Positions 5,785 through 14,668 of a stretch of DNA of 20,852 nt are shown in pieces. A program made the translations under genes and the position numbers. How positions within the stretch are numbered: the first letter of the stretch is position 1; the number at the start of each line of letters is the position of its first letter. Source of the DNA: JBEBSD01 sp040394475 (GTDB lineage Bacteria; Bacteroidota; Bacteroidia; Cytophagales; Spirosomataceae); contig JBEBSD010000095.1 of NCBI GenBank assembly GCA_040394475.1, positions 1-20,852 on the forward strand. Reading direction: 5' to 3'. Below the pieces are notes generated by a model. It was not told the DNA's origin, did no database searches, and was given only the letters and a program-made list of their open reading frames with translations.

Positions 5785-6552
5785 TTAAACCAGATAGAAA
5801 AATGTAAATACAAACACCCATACCAAATCCACAAAGTGCCAATAGAGGCCTACCTTCTCCACCATTTCGTAACTTCCCCGCCGGTCGTAGAAGCCCGTTG
5901 AAGCCCGGTAGAAAACAAGATAATTCAAGCAAACCCCGCTGAATACGTGCGTACCATGGAAACCGGTAATGAAAAAGAATAGATCAGCAAAAGGAACCGG
6001 GCCGTACTGATTTTCTTTCAAATTCGCACCAAACACTGTCCGTTCGACCCAATCTCCCTTAATGAATTCCCTGATAACCGTCCCATCATCGGTACCGTGA
6101 ATAAAGTGAGCCCACTCCCATGCCTGGCAGCCCAAAAATGTAATGCCTCCCAACAGCGTCCAGAGCAGGTATTTCTCTACGTTTTTCCGATCCATCCGGT
6201 GTCCCGCCTCCACGGCAAGCACCATCGTCACGCTACTGGCAATCAGGATAAAGGTCATAATCCCCACGAACACCAACGGCAGGTAAACGCCGTGCAGGAA
6301 CGGTACGGCGGCAAAAACCTTTTCCGGGATAGGCCAGTACAGGTTAGAAAAGGCAAAGTCTGCCACCTCGCCGGCATAGGCAGGAAAACTGTAACGGATC
6401 AGTCCGTAACTAACCAGCAAGGCCGAAAAAGTGAAGGTATCCGATATCAGGAAAAACCACATCATTAATTTTCCGTAACTTGCTTTCATGGGTTCAACCC
6501 CACCCAGCCACAATTTGGGCTCACCACTCGTTGATGTAACAGTCGATGCCAT
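5785..6552 (-). CDS. coxC: Cytochrome c oxidase subunit III (second copy)
   Basis: 255 residues, haem-copper oxidase subunit III family, five-helix type. Visible signatures are KLMMWFFLISDTFTFSALLVSYGL (28-51), CQAWEWAHFIHG, FFITGFHGTHVFSGV and the C-terminal YWHFVDLVWVFVFTFFY. Subunit III carries no redox centre; it stabilises subunit I and its proton uptake. It follows another subunit III gene by 21 bases, and the two differ throughout (GFHGTHVF against GLHGFHLI), so this is an old duplication rather than a recent one. It has a hydrophilic insertion of about 30 residues (GTDDGTVIREFIKGDWVERTVFGANLK) that the first copy lacks. Confidence 0.93.
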   Translation of the reverse strand: MASTVTSTSGEPKLWLGGVEPMKASYGKLMMWFFLISDTFTFSALLVSYGLIRYSFPAYAGEVADFAFSNLYWPIPEKVFAAVPFLHGVYLPLVFVGIMTFILIASSVTMVLAVEAGHRMDRKNVEKYLLWTLLGGITFLGCQAWEWAHFIHGTDDGTVIREFIKGDWVERTVFGANLKENQYGPVPFADLFFFITGFHGTHVFSGVCLNYLVFYRASTGFYDRRGSYEMVEKVGLYWHFVDLVWVFVFTFFYLV

Positions 6553-6573
6553 TCGTTAATAGAATTATAAATT

Positions 6574-7167
6574 TTAATTAAAGGTCAGCAAAAATACAAA
6601 CAGATATACCCATAACAGATCCAGGAAATGCCAGTACGTTGCACAAATCTGAATTTGCCTTAAACTCTTCGCATGAATCTTCAGCCTGAAGGCCGCGAAC
6701 AGGGCATAGGCAAGCACGATCAGTCCGCTGATCAGGTGAAATCCATGTAAGCCGGTGAATACATAAAAAAACGATCCGGACGGGTTACCGACAAAGTACA
6801 CATTCATCTCAACCAGTTTCTTCCAGCCTTCAAACTGCATCACCAGGAAGGTTATTCCCAGAACAAAAGTAGCAGAAATTGCCAATCGAAGCTGCGTAAA
6901 GTCATCCTTCTTTGCTGCGCTCACTGCCCAGTGCATGGTAATACTGCTGACAACCAATACGATGGTGCTGTACTTAAATAGTTCCGGAATTGCGAATTCA
7001 AGCCAGTTCCCTTCCGCTCTCCGCACCAGATAGGCGCTGGTCTGGGAGGCGAACAGCATGACGATACTTACAATAAAGAGCCACATGAGAAACTTCACCG
7101 GATCCATTGCAAGCACCTCCCTGGGTCTCTCCCGATAATTCACGGTTGTATCTGATATATTATCCAT
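6574..7167 (-). CDS. Cytochrome c oxidase subunit III family protein (first copy)
   Basis: 197 residues with five membrane helices. Family signatures are KFLMWLFIVSIVMLFASQTSAYLV, MQFEGWKKLV, FYVFTGLHGFHLISG and YWHFLDLLWVYLFVFLL. The ATG at 7167 is chosen. An in-frame TTG at 7182, which would overlap the ctaB stop, is less likely, and the purine-rich GGAAAAGGA just before the ATG does not decide. It is shorter than its downstream partner and probably forms a heterologous pair with it in the oxidase. Such tandem subunit III genes are common in this phylum. Confidence 0.92.
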   Translation of the reverse strand: MDNISDTTVNYRERPREVLAMDPVKFLMWLFIVSIVMLFASQTSAYLVRRAEGNWLEFAIPELFKYSTIVLVVSSITMHWAVSAAKKDDFTQLRLAISATFVLGITFLVMQFEGWKKLVEMNVYFVGNPSGSFFYVFTGLHGFHLISGLIVLAYALFAAFRLKIHAKSLRQIQICATYWHFLDLLWVYLFVFLLTFN

Positions 7168-7178
7168 TCCTTTTCCGG

Positions 7179-8078
7179 TCAAATCTTATCCAATAAAAAC
7201 GCAATCTGCACAATTGGCAAATAAATAAACGAGCCGAACATCAGCTGCAGTGCTGTTTTGTCATTACACTTCCGCATCAGATGAAAAGTTTGCGCTAAAA
7301 ACGCGATCCCGCAAAAGGTTGCAATAATTGCTGAATTAATACCGGTCATGCCCAGGTAATAGGGCAGCCACCCGATCGGGATCAAAAACAATGTATTAAT
7401 CATGATCTGCATGGCTGTATTGAGATCCTTGCCTCCTTCCGACGGCAGGAGCCTGAAGCCGGCCTTTTTATATTCCTCGTCCTGAACCCAGGCGATCGCC
7501 CAGAAATGGGGAAACTGCCAGAAAAACTGGATAGCAAACAAAATCCCCGGTTCGAGTCCGAAATGATTCGTAGCCGCAACCCATCCGATCATCGGCGGAA
7601 ATGCGCCTGGAAATGCCCCTACAATCACTGCAACCGAGCCCACTCTTTTGGCCGGTGTGTACACAAACCCATACAGGATAAGCGACAGCAGCGCCAGGGC
7701 CGCGGTACGGACATTGAACCAAACCACAAAAATCACCAGCGCCGCAACTCCCAGAAAAACCGCCCAGGCGATCGCTTCCTCGACCGTTACACGCCCTGTT
7801 GGGAGGGGTCGGTTCTTGGTTCGTTTCATTAATTTATCCAGATCTCTCTCGAGGATCTGGTTAATGGTATTGGCCGACCCGGTAATCGCTAACGCCGCCA
7901 CACAAAATAACAGCAACATGGGTATCGCTACCCGGTCTGCACCAAGGCCATACCCTATTGCTCCGGAAAAGGCGATCAACGCCGACAGTCTGAACTTCAG
8001 CAGCTCCAGAAGCGCCTTGCCCTTCGCCACCAATCCTGCATTCGACGCTATTGCCTGCTCAGATGAAACCATACTCAT
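7179..8078 (-). CDS. ctaB: Protoheme IX farnesyltransferase (haem O synthase)
   Basis: Transfers a farnesyl group from farnesyl diphosphate to haem B, giving haem O, the first step towards haem A. It is a 299-residue UbiA-family membrane protein with about nine helices. The prenyl-diphosphate/Mg site is clear: NTINQILERDLDKLMKRT (70-87) with Asp79 and Asp81, followed by NRPLPTG. The second conserved loop, AWVQDEEYKKAGFRLLP (196-212), is also present, as are YTPAKR (140-145) and FWQFPHFWAIAW. The ATG at 8078 is used; a second Met two codons later is equally possible. It lies 21 bases after ctaA, and the two enzymes act in sequence. Confidence 0.96.
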   Translation of the reverse strand: MSMVSSEQAIASNAGLVAKGKALLELLKFRLSALIAFSGAIGYGLGADRVAIPMLLLFCVAALAITGSANTINQILERDLDKLMKRTKNRPLPTGRVTVEEAIAWAVFLGVAALVIFVVWFNVRTAALALLSLILYGFVYTPAKRVGSVAVIVGAFPGAFPPMIGWVAATNHFGLEPGILFAIQFFWQFPHFWAIAWVQDEEYKKAGFRLLPSEGGKDLNTAMQIMINTLFLIPIGWLPYYLGMTGINSAIIATFCGIAFLAQTFHLMRKCNDKTALQLMFGSFIYLPIVQIAFLLDKI

Positions 8079-8099
8079 TTCGTTACGCTACTATACTAT

Positions 8100-9101
8100 T
8101 CACTCCTTACTAAATACCCTATCCGCATTTAAAAACAACCACAGCACAAACTGAACGCCCAACATCAGGGTAGCCAGTGTTAAATGCACCGGCTGCGCGG
8201 CTGCCGGGACAGACCAGTAATTCAGGACAATTCCCGATACGACGGTCAGTACCAGGATCCCCACAATCCACCGCATCAGGCGTCCCAGCACGCCACCTCC
8301 TTCTACCCCGTCATGCAAGCGCTTCAAAAGCCAGAGGTTGCCCGCCAGCAGCAGGATCGAAAAAGAGCGGTGTACCAGGAAAACCGGGCCCAACGCATCA
8401 ATCCAACTACTTCTCGCTTCGTAACCCAATTGCATCACAACATGGTCCATCGCCTCTCTCACCTGTGTTCCGATGACGATTTGCAGGACTGAAAGCCCGA
8501 TGACAACGTACACCAACCGGTTGATCCTGCGTTTGTCACCTTTCCACTCCCCTATTTTCCGGCTGTCCGCATGCGAAACCCTGGCATAGGTATACAGGAG
8601 TATAAAGACAATGACAATGGCCAGCAACATGTGCAGGGTGATTATCACCGGGTGCAACTCGCTGGAAACCACTTTCGCCCCCAGCCATCCCTGAAAAGCA
8701 ACCAGCACGAGGGCCAGCAGGCTCAGGTAGAAAATCTGGCTTTTACCCCGGCGCAGCAACGGAATGGCCGCCAGCACCGTGGCAAAAATCCACATTCCTG
8801 TAAAAACCCCGAACAAGCGGTTGACATACTCGATCCAGGTCTTTACCGGATTAAAAATAACTTCCCCTTTCAATTTCGCCCCGTAAATCTCTTTATAATT
8901 TACCGGAAGCTCAGCTATATCCGTAGGAGGGATCCAGCTTCCAAAGCACCTCGGCCAGTCCGGGCATCCCATTCCGGCCCCTGTGGCCCTGACAATCCCC
9001 CCGACCAGAAACAACATGTACACCGTAACGATCGCCCCAAACACAACGGTTTTATAACGGCGGATCGCTCCGTTGTCAATGGCCTGTTTTAAACTGGTCA
9101 T
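8100..9101 (-). CDS. ctaA: Haem A synthase (COX15/CtaA)
   Basis: Oxidises the C8 methyl of haem O to a formyl group, making haem A for the oxidase. 333 residues, eight membrane helices in two similar halves. The first extracellular loop carries the cysteine pair Cys46/Cys52 in GCPDWPRC. Candidate haem ligands are His157 (ITLHML), His244 (FLVHRSF) and His306 (PVHLTLA). The position expected to be His in the EXXHR motif is Asn here (EYVNR, Glu91 to Asn94); I believe Bacteroidota sequences often show this. The start is set at ATG 9101 (MTSLKQAIDNG), overlapping coxA by 26 bases. The frame is open upstream of it, but that part lies inside coxA. Confidence 0.94.
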   Translation of the reverse strand: MTSLKQAIDNGAIRRYKTVVFGAIVTVYMLFLVGGIVRATGAGMGCPDWPRCFGSWIPPTDIAELPVNYKEIYGAKLKGEVIFNPVKTWIEYVNRLFGVFTGMWIFATVLAAIPLLRRGKSQIFYLSLLALVLVAFQGWLGAKVVSSELHPVIITLHMLLAIVIVFILLYTYARVSHADSRKIGEWKGDKRRINRLVYVVIGLSVLQIVIGTQVREAMDHVVMQLGYEARSSWIDALGPVFLVHRSFSILLLAGNLWLLKRLHDGVEGGGVLGRLMRWIVGILVLTVVSGIVLNYWSVPAAAQPVHLTLATLMLGVQFVLWLFLNADRVFSKE

Positions 9102-10950
9102 TATAATTTTGAGACTCGATTTGCTTCTCCTCCTTCTCAATCAACTCATTCTCACTGGGAAAATTCGATTCCGGTGTCTGTGAATAAGGAATGTTCTGAG
9201 GAATATAATCGTCCTTAGCACCCGGTTTGCTGTAATCGTAAGGCCAGCGATACACAGCCGGAATCTCTCCGGGCCAGTTACCATGTCCGGGGTTAATCGG
9301 AGCCGTCCATTCCAGCGTAGTGGATTTCCATGGGTTTTGCGGCGCTTTCCTTCCTTTGAAAATGCTATAAAAGAAGTTGTACAGGAAAATAAACTGCGCC
9401 GCGAAAGAAAAGATTGCCGCCGCACTAATAAAGGTATTCATATCTGAAAATACCTGTGTGAAATCGTAGCTGGTAAACTGGTAATACCGGCGGGGAAAAC
9501 CTGCGATCCCCACGTAATGCATGGGAATAAACACCAGGTACAGCCCTATAAACGTCAACCAGAAGTGAATCTGACCGAGGGTATTGTTCATCATCCGGCC
9601 GAACATCTTAGGAAACCAGTGATACACACCGGCGAATAACCCGAAGGCAGAAGCGGCGCCCATCACCAGGTGAAAGTGCGCGACTACAAAGTAGGTATCG
9701 TGCAGCTGTATATCCAGCGCGCTGTTTCCGAGAATAATACCGGTCAGACCTCCCGAAACAAACAGCGATACCAGCCCAATCGCAAACAACATTCCCGGCG
9801 TAAAATGCAGGTTGCCCCTCCATAACGTGGAAATGTAGTTAAAGGCTTTGACGGCGGAAGGAACCGCGATAATCAGTGTCAGGAACATAAACACCGAGCC
9901 CAAAAACGGGTTCATCCCGGTTACAAACATATGGTGTGCCCAAACGATAAACGACAGGAATGCAATTCCCAGCAGGGACGCAATCATCGCGCGGTATCCA
10001 AAAATAGGCTTCCGTGCGTTGGTCGCAATAATTTCGGAGGTAATCCCTAACGAAGGAAGGATTACAATGTATACTTCCGGGTGGCCCAGAAACCAGAAAA
10101 GGTGTTGATAGAGAATAGGGCTGCCTCCCACGTTGGAAAGCGCCTCTCCGCCGATAAAAATCTCGGACAAATAAAAGCTGGTCCCGAAAGACCGGTCAAA
10201 AATCAGGAGCAGCGCGGCTGATAACAGTACCGGAAAAGATATCAATCCCAGCACCGCAGTAATCAGAAACGACCAGACCGTCAACGGAAGACGGCTGAAG
10301 GTCATTCCGCGTGTACGCAGGTTGATGACTGTCGTGATATAGTTAATTCCTCCCAATAGCTGGGAAACAATAAACAAAGCCATACTGATCAGCCAGAGTG
10401 TCATTCCCAGTCCCGATCCCGGGCTGGATTGCGGCAAGGCGCTCAACGGCGGATAAACTACCCATCCTCCGGCAGCAGGTCCTGTCTGGATAAACAGGGA
10501 AACAAACATCAGCAATCCCGCCACAAAGAAGAACCAGTACGATAACATGTTCAGGAAGCCGGAAGCCATATCCCGTGCCCCGATCTGCAACGGAATAAGA
10601 AAGTTACTGAAGGTACCGCTTAGTCCGGCCGTCAGCACGAAAAAAACCATGATCGTACCGTGCATGGTGACCAGCGCCAGGAAGAAATTCGGGTCAATCT
10701 TTCCCGCATCCGTAATCCACTCACCCAGCAGCGGTTTCAGCCATGAAAGGTCCGCGTTCGGAAAACCCAGCTGGATACGGAACAACACCGACATGGAAAG
10801 CCCTAATACCGCCCAGGCAATCCCCGTAATGACATATTGTTTGGCAATTGTTTTATGATCTTCGCTAAATATATACTTCCGCCAAAAACTCAGTTCATGA
10901 TGTTCATGTTCCTCTGTATGGTCATGATGTACTGTTTCTACTACCGACAT
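9076..10950 (-). CDS. coxA: Cytochrome c oxidase subunit I (aa3-type, type A)
   Basis: Catalytic subunit of the terminal oxidase, reducing O2 to water while pumping protons. 624 residues, longer than the usual 520-560 because of a soluble C-terminal extension (from about 530, PQNPWKSTTLEW). Ligands are visible: His97 (MHGTIM) and His427 for low-spin haem a; His425 (DTYFVVAHFHLVMG) for haem a3; His290, His339 and His340 (GHPEVYIVILP, WAHHMF) for CuB. Tyr294 can crosslink to His290, and Glu292 marks a type-A D-channel enzyme. Asp127 and Asn116 also fit that channel. The N-terminus is His-rich (HHDHTEEHEHHE, 8-19). It follows coxB by 61 bases and overlaps ctaA. Confidence 0.98.
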   Translation of the reverse strand: MSVVETVHHDHTEEHEHHELSFWRKYIFSEDHKTIAKQYVITGIAWAVLGLSMSVLFRIQLGFPNADLSWLKPLLGEWITDAGKIDPNFFLALVTMHGTIMVFFVLTAGLSGTFSNFLIPLQIGARDMASGFLNMLSYWFFFVAGLLMFVSLFIQTGPAAGGWVVYPPLSALPQSSPGSGLGMTLWLISMALFIVSQLLGGINYITTVINLRTRGMTFSRLPLTVWSFLITAVLGLISFPVLLSAALLLIFDRSFGTSFYLSEIFIGGEALSNVGGSPILYQHLFWFLGHPEVYIVILPSLGITSEIIATNARKPIFGYRAMIASLLGIAFLSFIVWAHHMFVTGMNPFLGSVFMFLTLIIAVPSAVKAFNYISTLWRGNLHFTPGMLFAIGLVSLFVSGGLTGIILGNSALDIQLHDTYFVVAHFHLVMGAASAFGLFAGVYHWFPKMFGRMMNNTLGQIHFWLTFIGLYLVFIPMHYVGIAGFPRRYYQFTSYDFTQVFSDMNTFISAAAIFSFAAQFIFLYNFFYSIFKGRKAPQNPWKSTTLEWTAPINPGHGNWPGEIPAVYRWPYDYSKPGAKDDYIPQNIPYSQTPESNFPSENELIEKEEKQIESQNYNDQFKTGH

Positions 10951-11011
10951 GTCTTTCTTACTTATTATTATTCCTGTAATTCTAAAACGTTAAATGGTCT
11001 ACCACGGCCTT

Positions 11012-12103
11012 TTACTCTTCAGCGGCCGCCTCCGCGGGAACTTCATCCGCAGCAGCAACCTCGTCCACCCCGGCATATTTAGCGGCCTTCGCTTTCAGAT
11101 TGGCCGGCACCCGTGCAAGGAACTCTGGATAAGTCTTTAAAAAAGTCTGTTGCGAAGCTACCCAATTACGATACGTTTCTTCGTCATCCACTACTAAAAT
11201 CATCTTCATACCGAAATGCCCCTGTCCGCAAACTTCTGTACAGGCAATTTCATAGTTAAAATCCGGATTGCCCAGCTCCGCTCTCATCTCATTGGTCGTT
11301 TTGTCGGCAACAAACCAGAACTTGGTCGGCATTCCGGGAACGGCATCCATTTTCACTCTCATATGCGGAATAAAGACGCTGTGCAACACATCACGGGCCC
11401 TTATTTTCAGTAACACCGGCCGGTTGGCAGGAATGTGCAATTCACTCGGGTTGGTGAAGTCGTCGAACGAATTTTCATCTGTAAAGTCGATTCCGACTTC
11501 ATTCTGGGCGTCAATCAGCCGGAAGTCATAATCCCCCAATTTGTTATCGTCTGCACCGCCATAGCGTGCAATCCAGCCAAATTGTTTCCCGGTAATCTCA
11601 ATCACCTCCGCATCCGCGGGCGCGTCCGAGGTAATATCCGTCCAGGAACGCCATCCGGTCAATACCAGAACGGCCATTACAATCGCCGGAATGATCGTCC
11701 AAATCAGCTCCAAACGATGGTTTTCCGGATAAAAGGTAGCTCTGTTACCTTTCTTGTATTGGTATCTCCAGGAAAAATAGAACAGGACCACATTTACCAG
11801 AATAAACGGGATCGTCAGGAGCCCCATGGAAAACCAGAACAAATCGTCGGTCCGGCGGCCGTGTACCGAAGAAGCCTCCGGAAGGAAAAACATTTCCGCG
11901 TGCAGGTACGACCAGACAAAGCCGATAAGACCTAAAATCAGGAATCCCATCCAAAGAGCGCCGTTGATGCGGTTGGCAGTCCCGGGCTCATCCGGATCCT
12001 CATTGGCAGGCTTCAATCCCTTGACAACACCCTGTAACCTCCCGATGACCACAAAGGCAAGAACAAGGACAACTATTACCAGTAAAACAATTAAGAGCGT
12101 CAT
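11012..12103 (-). CDS. coxB: Cytochrome c oxidase subunit II with CuA site, no cytochrome c domain
   Basis: Receives electrons from cytochrome c at a binuclear CuA centre and passes them to haem a. 363 residues. CuA ligands are His241 (DVLHSVFIP), Cys288, Glu290, Cys292, His296 and Met299 in ACTEVCGQGHFGMK. The aromatic entry region is FGWIARYGGADD (175-186), where the usual tryptophan is kept. Three N-terminal hydrophobic segments (1-20, 50-67, 88-112) precede a fourth at 132-150, two more than minimal subunit II. The C-terminus (340-363) is an Ala/Glu-rich acidic tail. No CxxCH is present, so this is not a caa3 subunit II. It follows actF by 23 bases and precedes coxA. Confidence 0.97.
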   Translation of the reverse strand: MTLLIVLLVIVVLVLAFVVIGRLQGVVKGLKPANEDPDEPGTANRINGALWMGFLILGLIGFVWSYLHAEMFFLPEASSVHGRRTDDLFWFSMGLLTIPFILVNVVLFYFSWRYQYKKGNRATFYPENHRLELIWTIIPAIVMAVLVLTGWRSWTDITSDAPADAEVIEITGKQFGWIARYGGADDNKLGDYDFRLIDAQNEVGIDFTDENSFDDFTNPSELHIPANRPVLLKIRARDVLHSVFIPHMRVKMDAVPGMPTKFWFVADKTTNEMRAELGNPDFNYEIACTEVCGQGHFGMKMILVVDDEETYRNWVASQQTFLKTYPEFLARVPANLKAKAAKYAGVDEVAAADEVPAEAAAEE

Positions 12104-12126
12104 ATTTATCTATACTATCTATCGGA

Positions 12127-13425
12127 TTATTCTATATCGTGATACAAGGATTCTTCCAGCATCGGATGTTGCTTCGGAATCAGGTTAGCTTTTTCCAGCT
12201 GATTCGCCACTACCCATATAAATCCACAGGCAAACAGCAGGAAGATCCCTACTTCCAATGCCCCGATCCCTCCGTGCGATCCTACTACTCCCGGCATAAC
12301 ATTGTTGTAGAAATCGATATAATGCCCGATCACCACACTCCAGCACGCCAACTTTAATATGACAAAAGTGCGCTTGGAGTCCCTCGTCATTAATAACAGG
12401 AATGGCAGGACAAAGTTCAAAAGAAGGTTCACGAAGAAGGTGGTTTTATAAATTCCGCCATGTCCGCTAAAACGTTCGTGGAAATAAACCACTTCTTCCG
12501 GAATGTTCGCGTAGTAGTACAGCAAAAACTGCGCAAACCACACATACGTCCAGAAGATACTGAATGCAAACACGAACTTTCCGAGATCCTGCAGGTGAGA
12601 TACATTCAAGGCCTTCAGGTAGCCATTTTCTTTTAACGCCACGACAATCAGGACAATTACAGCCAATCCCGTAACGTGCCAGTTCGCCAGTGTGTACCAT
12701 CCGAACATCGTACTGAACCAATGCGTATCAATCGACATCACAAAATCCCAGGCCGAAGTAGAAGAAGTAACGGCAAAGAAGACCAGAAATACAACACCAT
12801 ACTTCACCGATTTATGATAGAAGTCAACCCCTCCCAAGCGATCCTCCTCCAGGGATGCATTCCGGAGAATCCGCCATAAACCGTACCAAACCACAAAGTA
12901 GATCACCAGACGGGCCAGAAAGAACGGCGTATTCAAATAGCCTTTTTTACCGTTGATAATCGGATCAAAATCCGGGCTGTTGACATCGTACAGGCTTTCG
13001 TGGGTCCAGTGAAAAAGATCATGACCGCCTATCAGGAACGTCAGCAGCATGACAATACCGGTAAAGGGCAAAAAGGCCGGCATCGCTTCCGGAATACGCT
13101 TGAACACCGTTGACCACCCTGCCTGTGCCAGGTAATTATAGGAGATCCAGAACATTCCTACAACCGAGATACCCGTAAAGAACACTCCGTTCATCCATAA
13201 ATTGGCCCAAAGCCGGCTGGTCCATTTCCATTCATGCCCGCCGCCATGGCCTTCCACTGCGCCATGGGCATGTGCCGCTTCGTGTCCGCCTCCGCTGGCC
13301 AACAAATAAGCACCCAGCAGACCGAGTGCGATTCCAACCGCCCCCAATAGTAAAAGCTTCTTCTTCGCCCCTGCGGTAAATACAAATTGTTCTTCTATGG
13401 AAGGTATCGAATGTACTGATGCCAT
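12127..13425 (-). CDS. actF: Alternative complex III subunit ActF, NrfD-like membrane protein
   Basis: 432 residues, about ten membrane helices, of the polysulphide-reductase NrfD-like fold shared with ActC. Recognisable stretches are LWANLWMNGVFFTGISVVGMFW, HWTHESLYDVNSPDFDPIINGKK and WFAQFLLYYYANIPEEV. In ACIII, ActC and ActF form the membrane core; ActC is regarded as the quinol site, and ActF is its homologue. The first loop is His/Gly-rich (GGGHEAAHAHGAVEGHGGGH, 45-64). It lies 32 bases after actE and 23 before coxB, directly joining the ACIII genes to the oxidase genes. Confidence 0.93.
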   Translation of the reverse strand: MASVHSIPSIEEQFVFTAGAKKKLLLLGAVGIALGLLGAYLLASGGGHEAAHAHGAVEGHGGGHEWKWTSRLWANLWMNGVFFTGISVVGMFWISYNYLAQAGWSTVFKRIPEAMPAFLPFTGIVMLLTFLIGGHDLFHWTHESLYDVNSPDFDPIINGKKGYLNTPFFLARLVIYFVVWYGLWRILRNASLEEDRLGGVDFYHKSVKYGVVFLVFFAVTSSTSAWDFVMSIDTHWFSTMFGWYTLANWHVTGLAVIVLIVVALKENGYLKALNVSHLQDLGKFVFAFSIFWTYVWFAQFLLYYYANIPEEVVYFHERFSGHGGIYKTTFFVNLLLNFVLPFLLLMTRDSKRTFVILKLACWSVVIGHYIDFYNNVMPGVVGSHGGIGALEVGIFLLFACGFIWVVANQLEKANLIPKQHPMLEESLYHDIE

Positions 13426-13457
13426 TAGAATTATATAATTACGCTTCTATCAATTAA

Positions 13458-14081
13458 TTAAGATCCTTTTTGCAGTTTCTGAACGTAGTGGACAATTTTC
13501 CAACGTTCCTCCGGGTTAATCTGCGACCCATGCGGCCACATACGCGCCTTCCCATAGGTAATCACATGGAAGATATGACCTTCCGTCAGGTTTTTCATGG
13601 CATCGGACGTGTAATTCGGAACCCCTTTATAGACCGCTCCAACTTTCCCGTCACCCGCTCCGGCAGCGCCATGACAATGCTGACAATACCGCTCATAAAG
13701 CGCTTTCCCTTCGGCAAGCGTCTGATCGCTCAGCAGCACCGGGTTCCGCAGTACCCTTGAGGCAATATCGATGCTGTCGGGAGAGATATTATAAATCATC
13801 AGGTCGGTAGTAGCCGAATCCCCTTCTCCAAAATGCGTATTATAATTCCGGCGTGCCACTGTTCCGTTGACAGGCAGCCGCATATTCAGTCCCTGCGGGT
13901 TGATCGGGTTGGCTTCAATCTGCCGGTAGGGCTCATAACCCACCGAATTATACATATTGGGCGCAAACTCCTTTCCCGGGCTATTGGGATCTTTTCCACA
14001 AGCCGAAAGCAATGCTGCCCCCACAACACAAGCCCCCAGGTATTTATGTAAATTAGTAACTTTCATCTTTCTGATGTGCAT
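13458..14081 (-). CDS. actE: Alternative complex III subunit ActE, monohaem cytochrome c lipoprotein
   Basis: 207 residues. The signal peptide ends in the lipobox LSAC (Cys28), so the protein should be lipid-anchored on the outer face of the inner membrane. One haem-binding CQHCH (133-137) and a candidate axial Met181 (KARMWPHG) define a class I cytochrome c domain at about 118-205. The region before it (30-115) is the ActE-type extension. The ATG at 14081 overlaps the actD stop by one base (TAATG), favouring coupling; Met6 is an alternative start. In ACIII it relays electrons from the ActA/ActB haems and clusters towards the oxidase. Confidence 0.94.
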   Translation of the reverse strand: MHIRKMKVTNLHKYLGACVVGAALLSACGKDPNSPGKEFAPNMYNSVGYEPYRQIEANPINPQGLNMRLPVNGTVARRNYNTHFGEGDSATTDLMIYNISPDSIDIASRVLRNPVLLSDQTLAEGKALYERYCQHCHGAAGAGDGKVGAVYKGVPNYTSDAMKNLTEGHIFHVITYGKARMWPHGSQINPEERWKIVHYVQKLQKGS

Positions 14082-14608
14082 TAAAATTGCTTAAGGTTTA
14101 CCTCCTCAGCGCCGTTTGCCTTTAGTACCTGCGTAATCTCGTCTTCTGACATTTTATTCCCTTTCAGATCGATTGCCATGACAAATTTGTTATCCGTAGC
14201 CCTGATGTCGAATAACTTCGGAAAAGGGTTCGGTTTTAATCCGTTCGTAATCAAAAAGGTAAAAACCATTCCAAAAGCAGTGAAAAGCACCGTCAGCTCA
14301 AACGTAATCGGAATGTAGTTAGGAATGGAAATAGGATCCTTTCCCCCAACAATCATGGGCCAGTCAATCCCCATTGTCCAGATCATCAAGATCAATGCAC
14401 AGATACAGCCGGTCAGCCCGAACACAAACGCCGGGATTCCGATCCTGGTCCGCGGATGGCCTAATGCATGATCCAGCCCGTGTATCGGAAATGGGGTGTA
14501 CACTTCCTTTATTTTGACACCTTCCTTTCGAATCCTGGGAATTGCGTGGAGCAAGATTTCATCATCTTCATAGACTCCCACCAAAAATTTTCCGCTTAAT
14601 TCTGCCAT
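14081..14608 (-). CDS. actD: Alternative complex III subunit ActD (DUF3341)
   Basis: 175 residues with two membrane helices (about 57-78 and 100-122). The N-terminal cytoplasmic domain contains the family motif TPFPIHGLDHALG (38-50), and a cytoplasmic C-terminal domain follows (FPKLFDIRATDNKFVMAIDL). It has no redox motif. In known ACIII it packs beside ActC as a structural subunit. Its ATG follows actC by 60 bases, and its stop overlaps the actE start. Confidence 0.94.
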   Translation of the reverse strand: MAELSGKFLVGVYEDDEILLHAIPRIRKEGVKIKEVYTPFPIHGLDHALGHPRTRIGIPAFVFGLTGCICALILMIWTMGIDWPMIVGGKDPISIPNYIPITFELTVLFTAFGMVFTFLITNGLKPNPFPKLFDIRATDNKFVMAIDLKGNKMSEDEITQVLKANGAEEVNLKQF

Positions 14609-14668
14609 TGCGCTTAAATATGCAGTTTAATTAGTTATATATCCGAACAATAATTCCGTTGGACCGTC

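Noticed and set aside
8571..9092. Plus-strand open frame of 173 codons
   Set aside because: Antisense to ctaA, rich in Gln/His/Arg with no motif; a shadow.
9141..9425. Minus-strand open frame of 94 codons
   Set aside because: Lies wholly inside the C-terminal part of coxA in another frame, with no homology signal.
11012..12103. caa3-type subunit II
   Set aside because: No CxxCH anywhere in the protein; the C-terminus is an acidic Ala/Glu tail rather than a cytochrome c domain.
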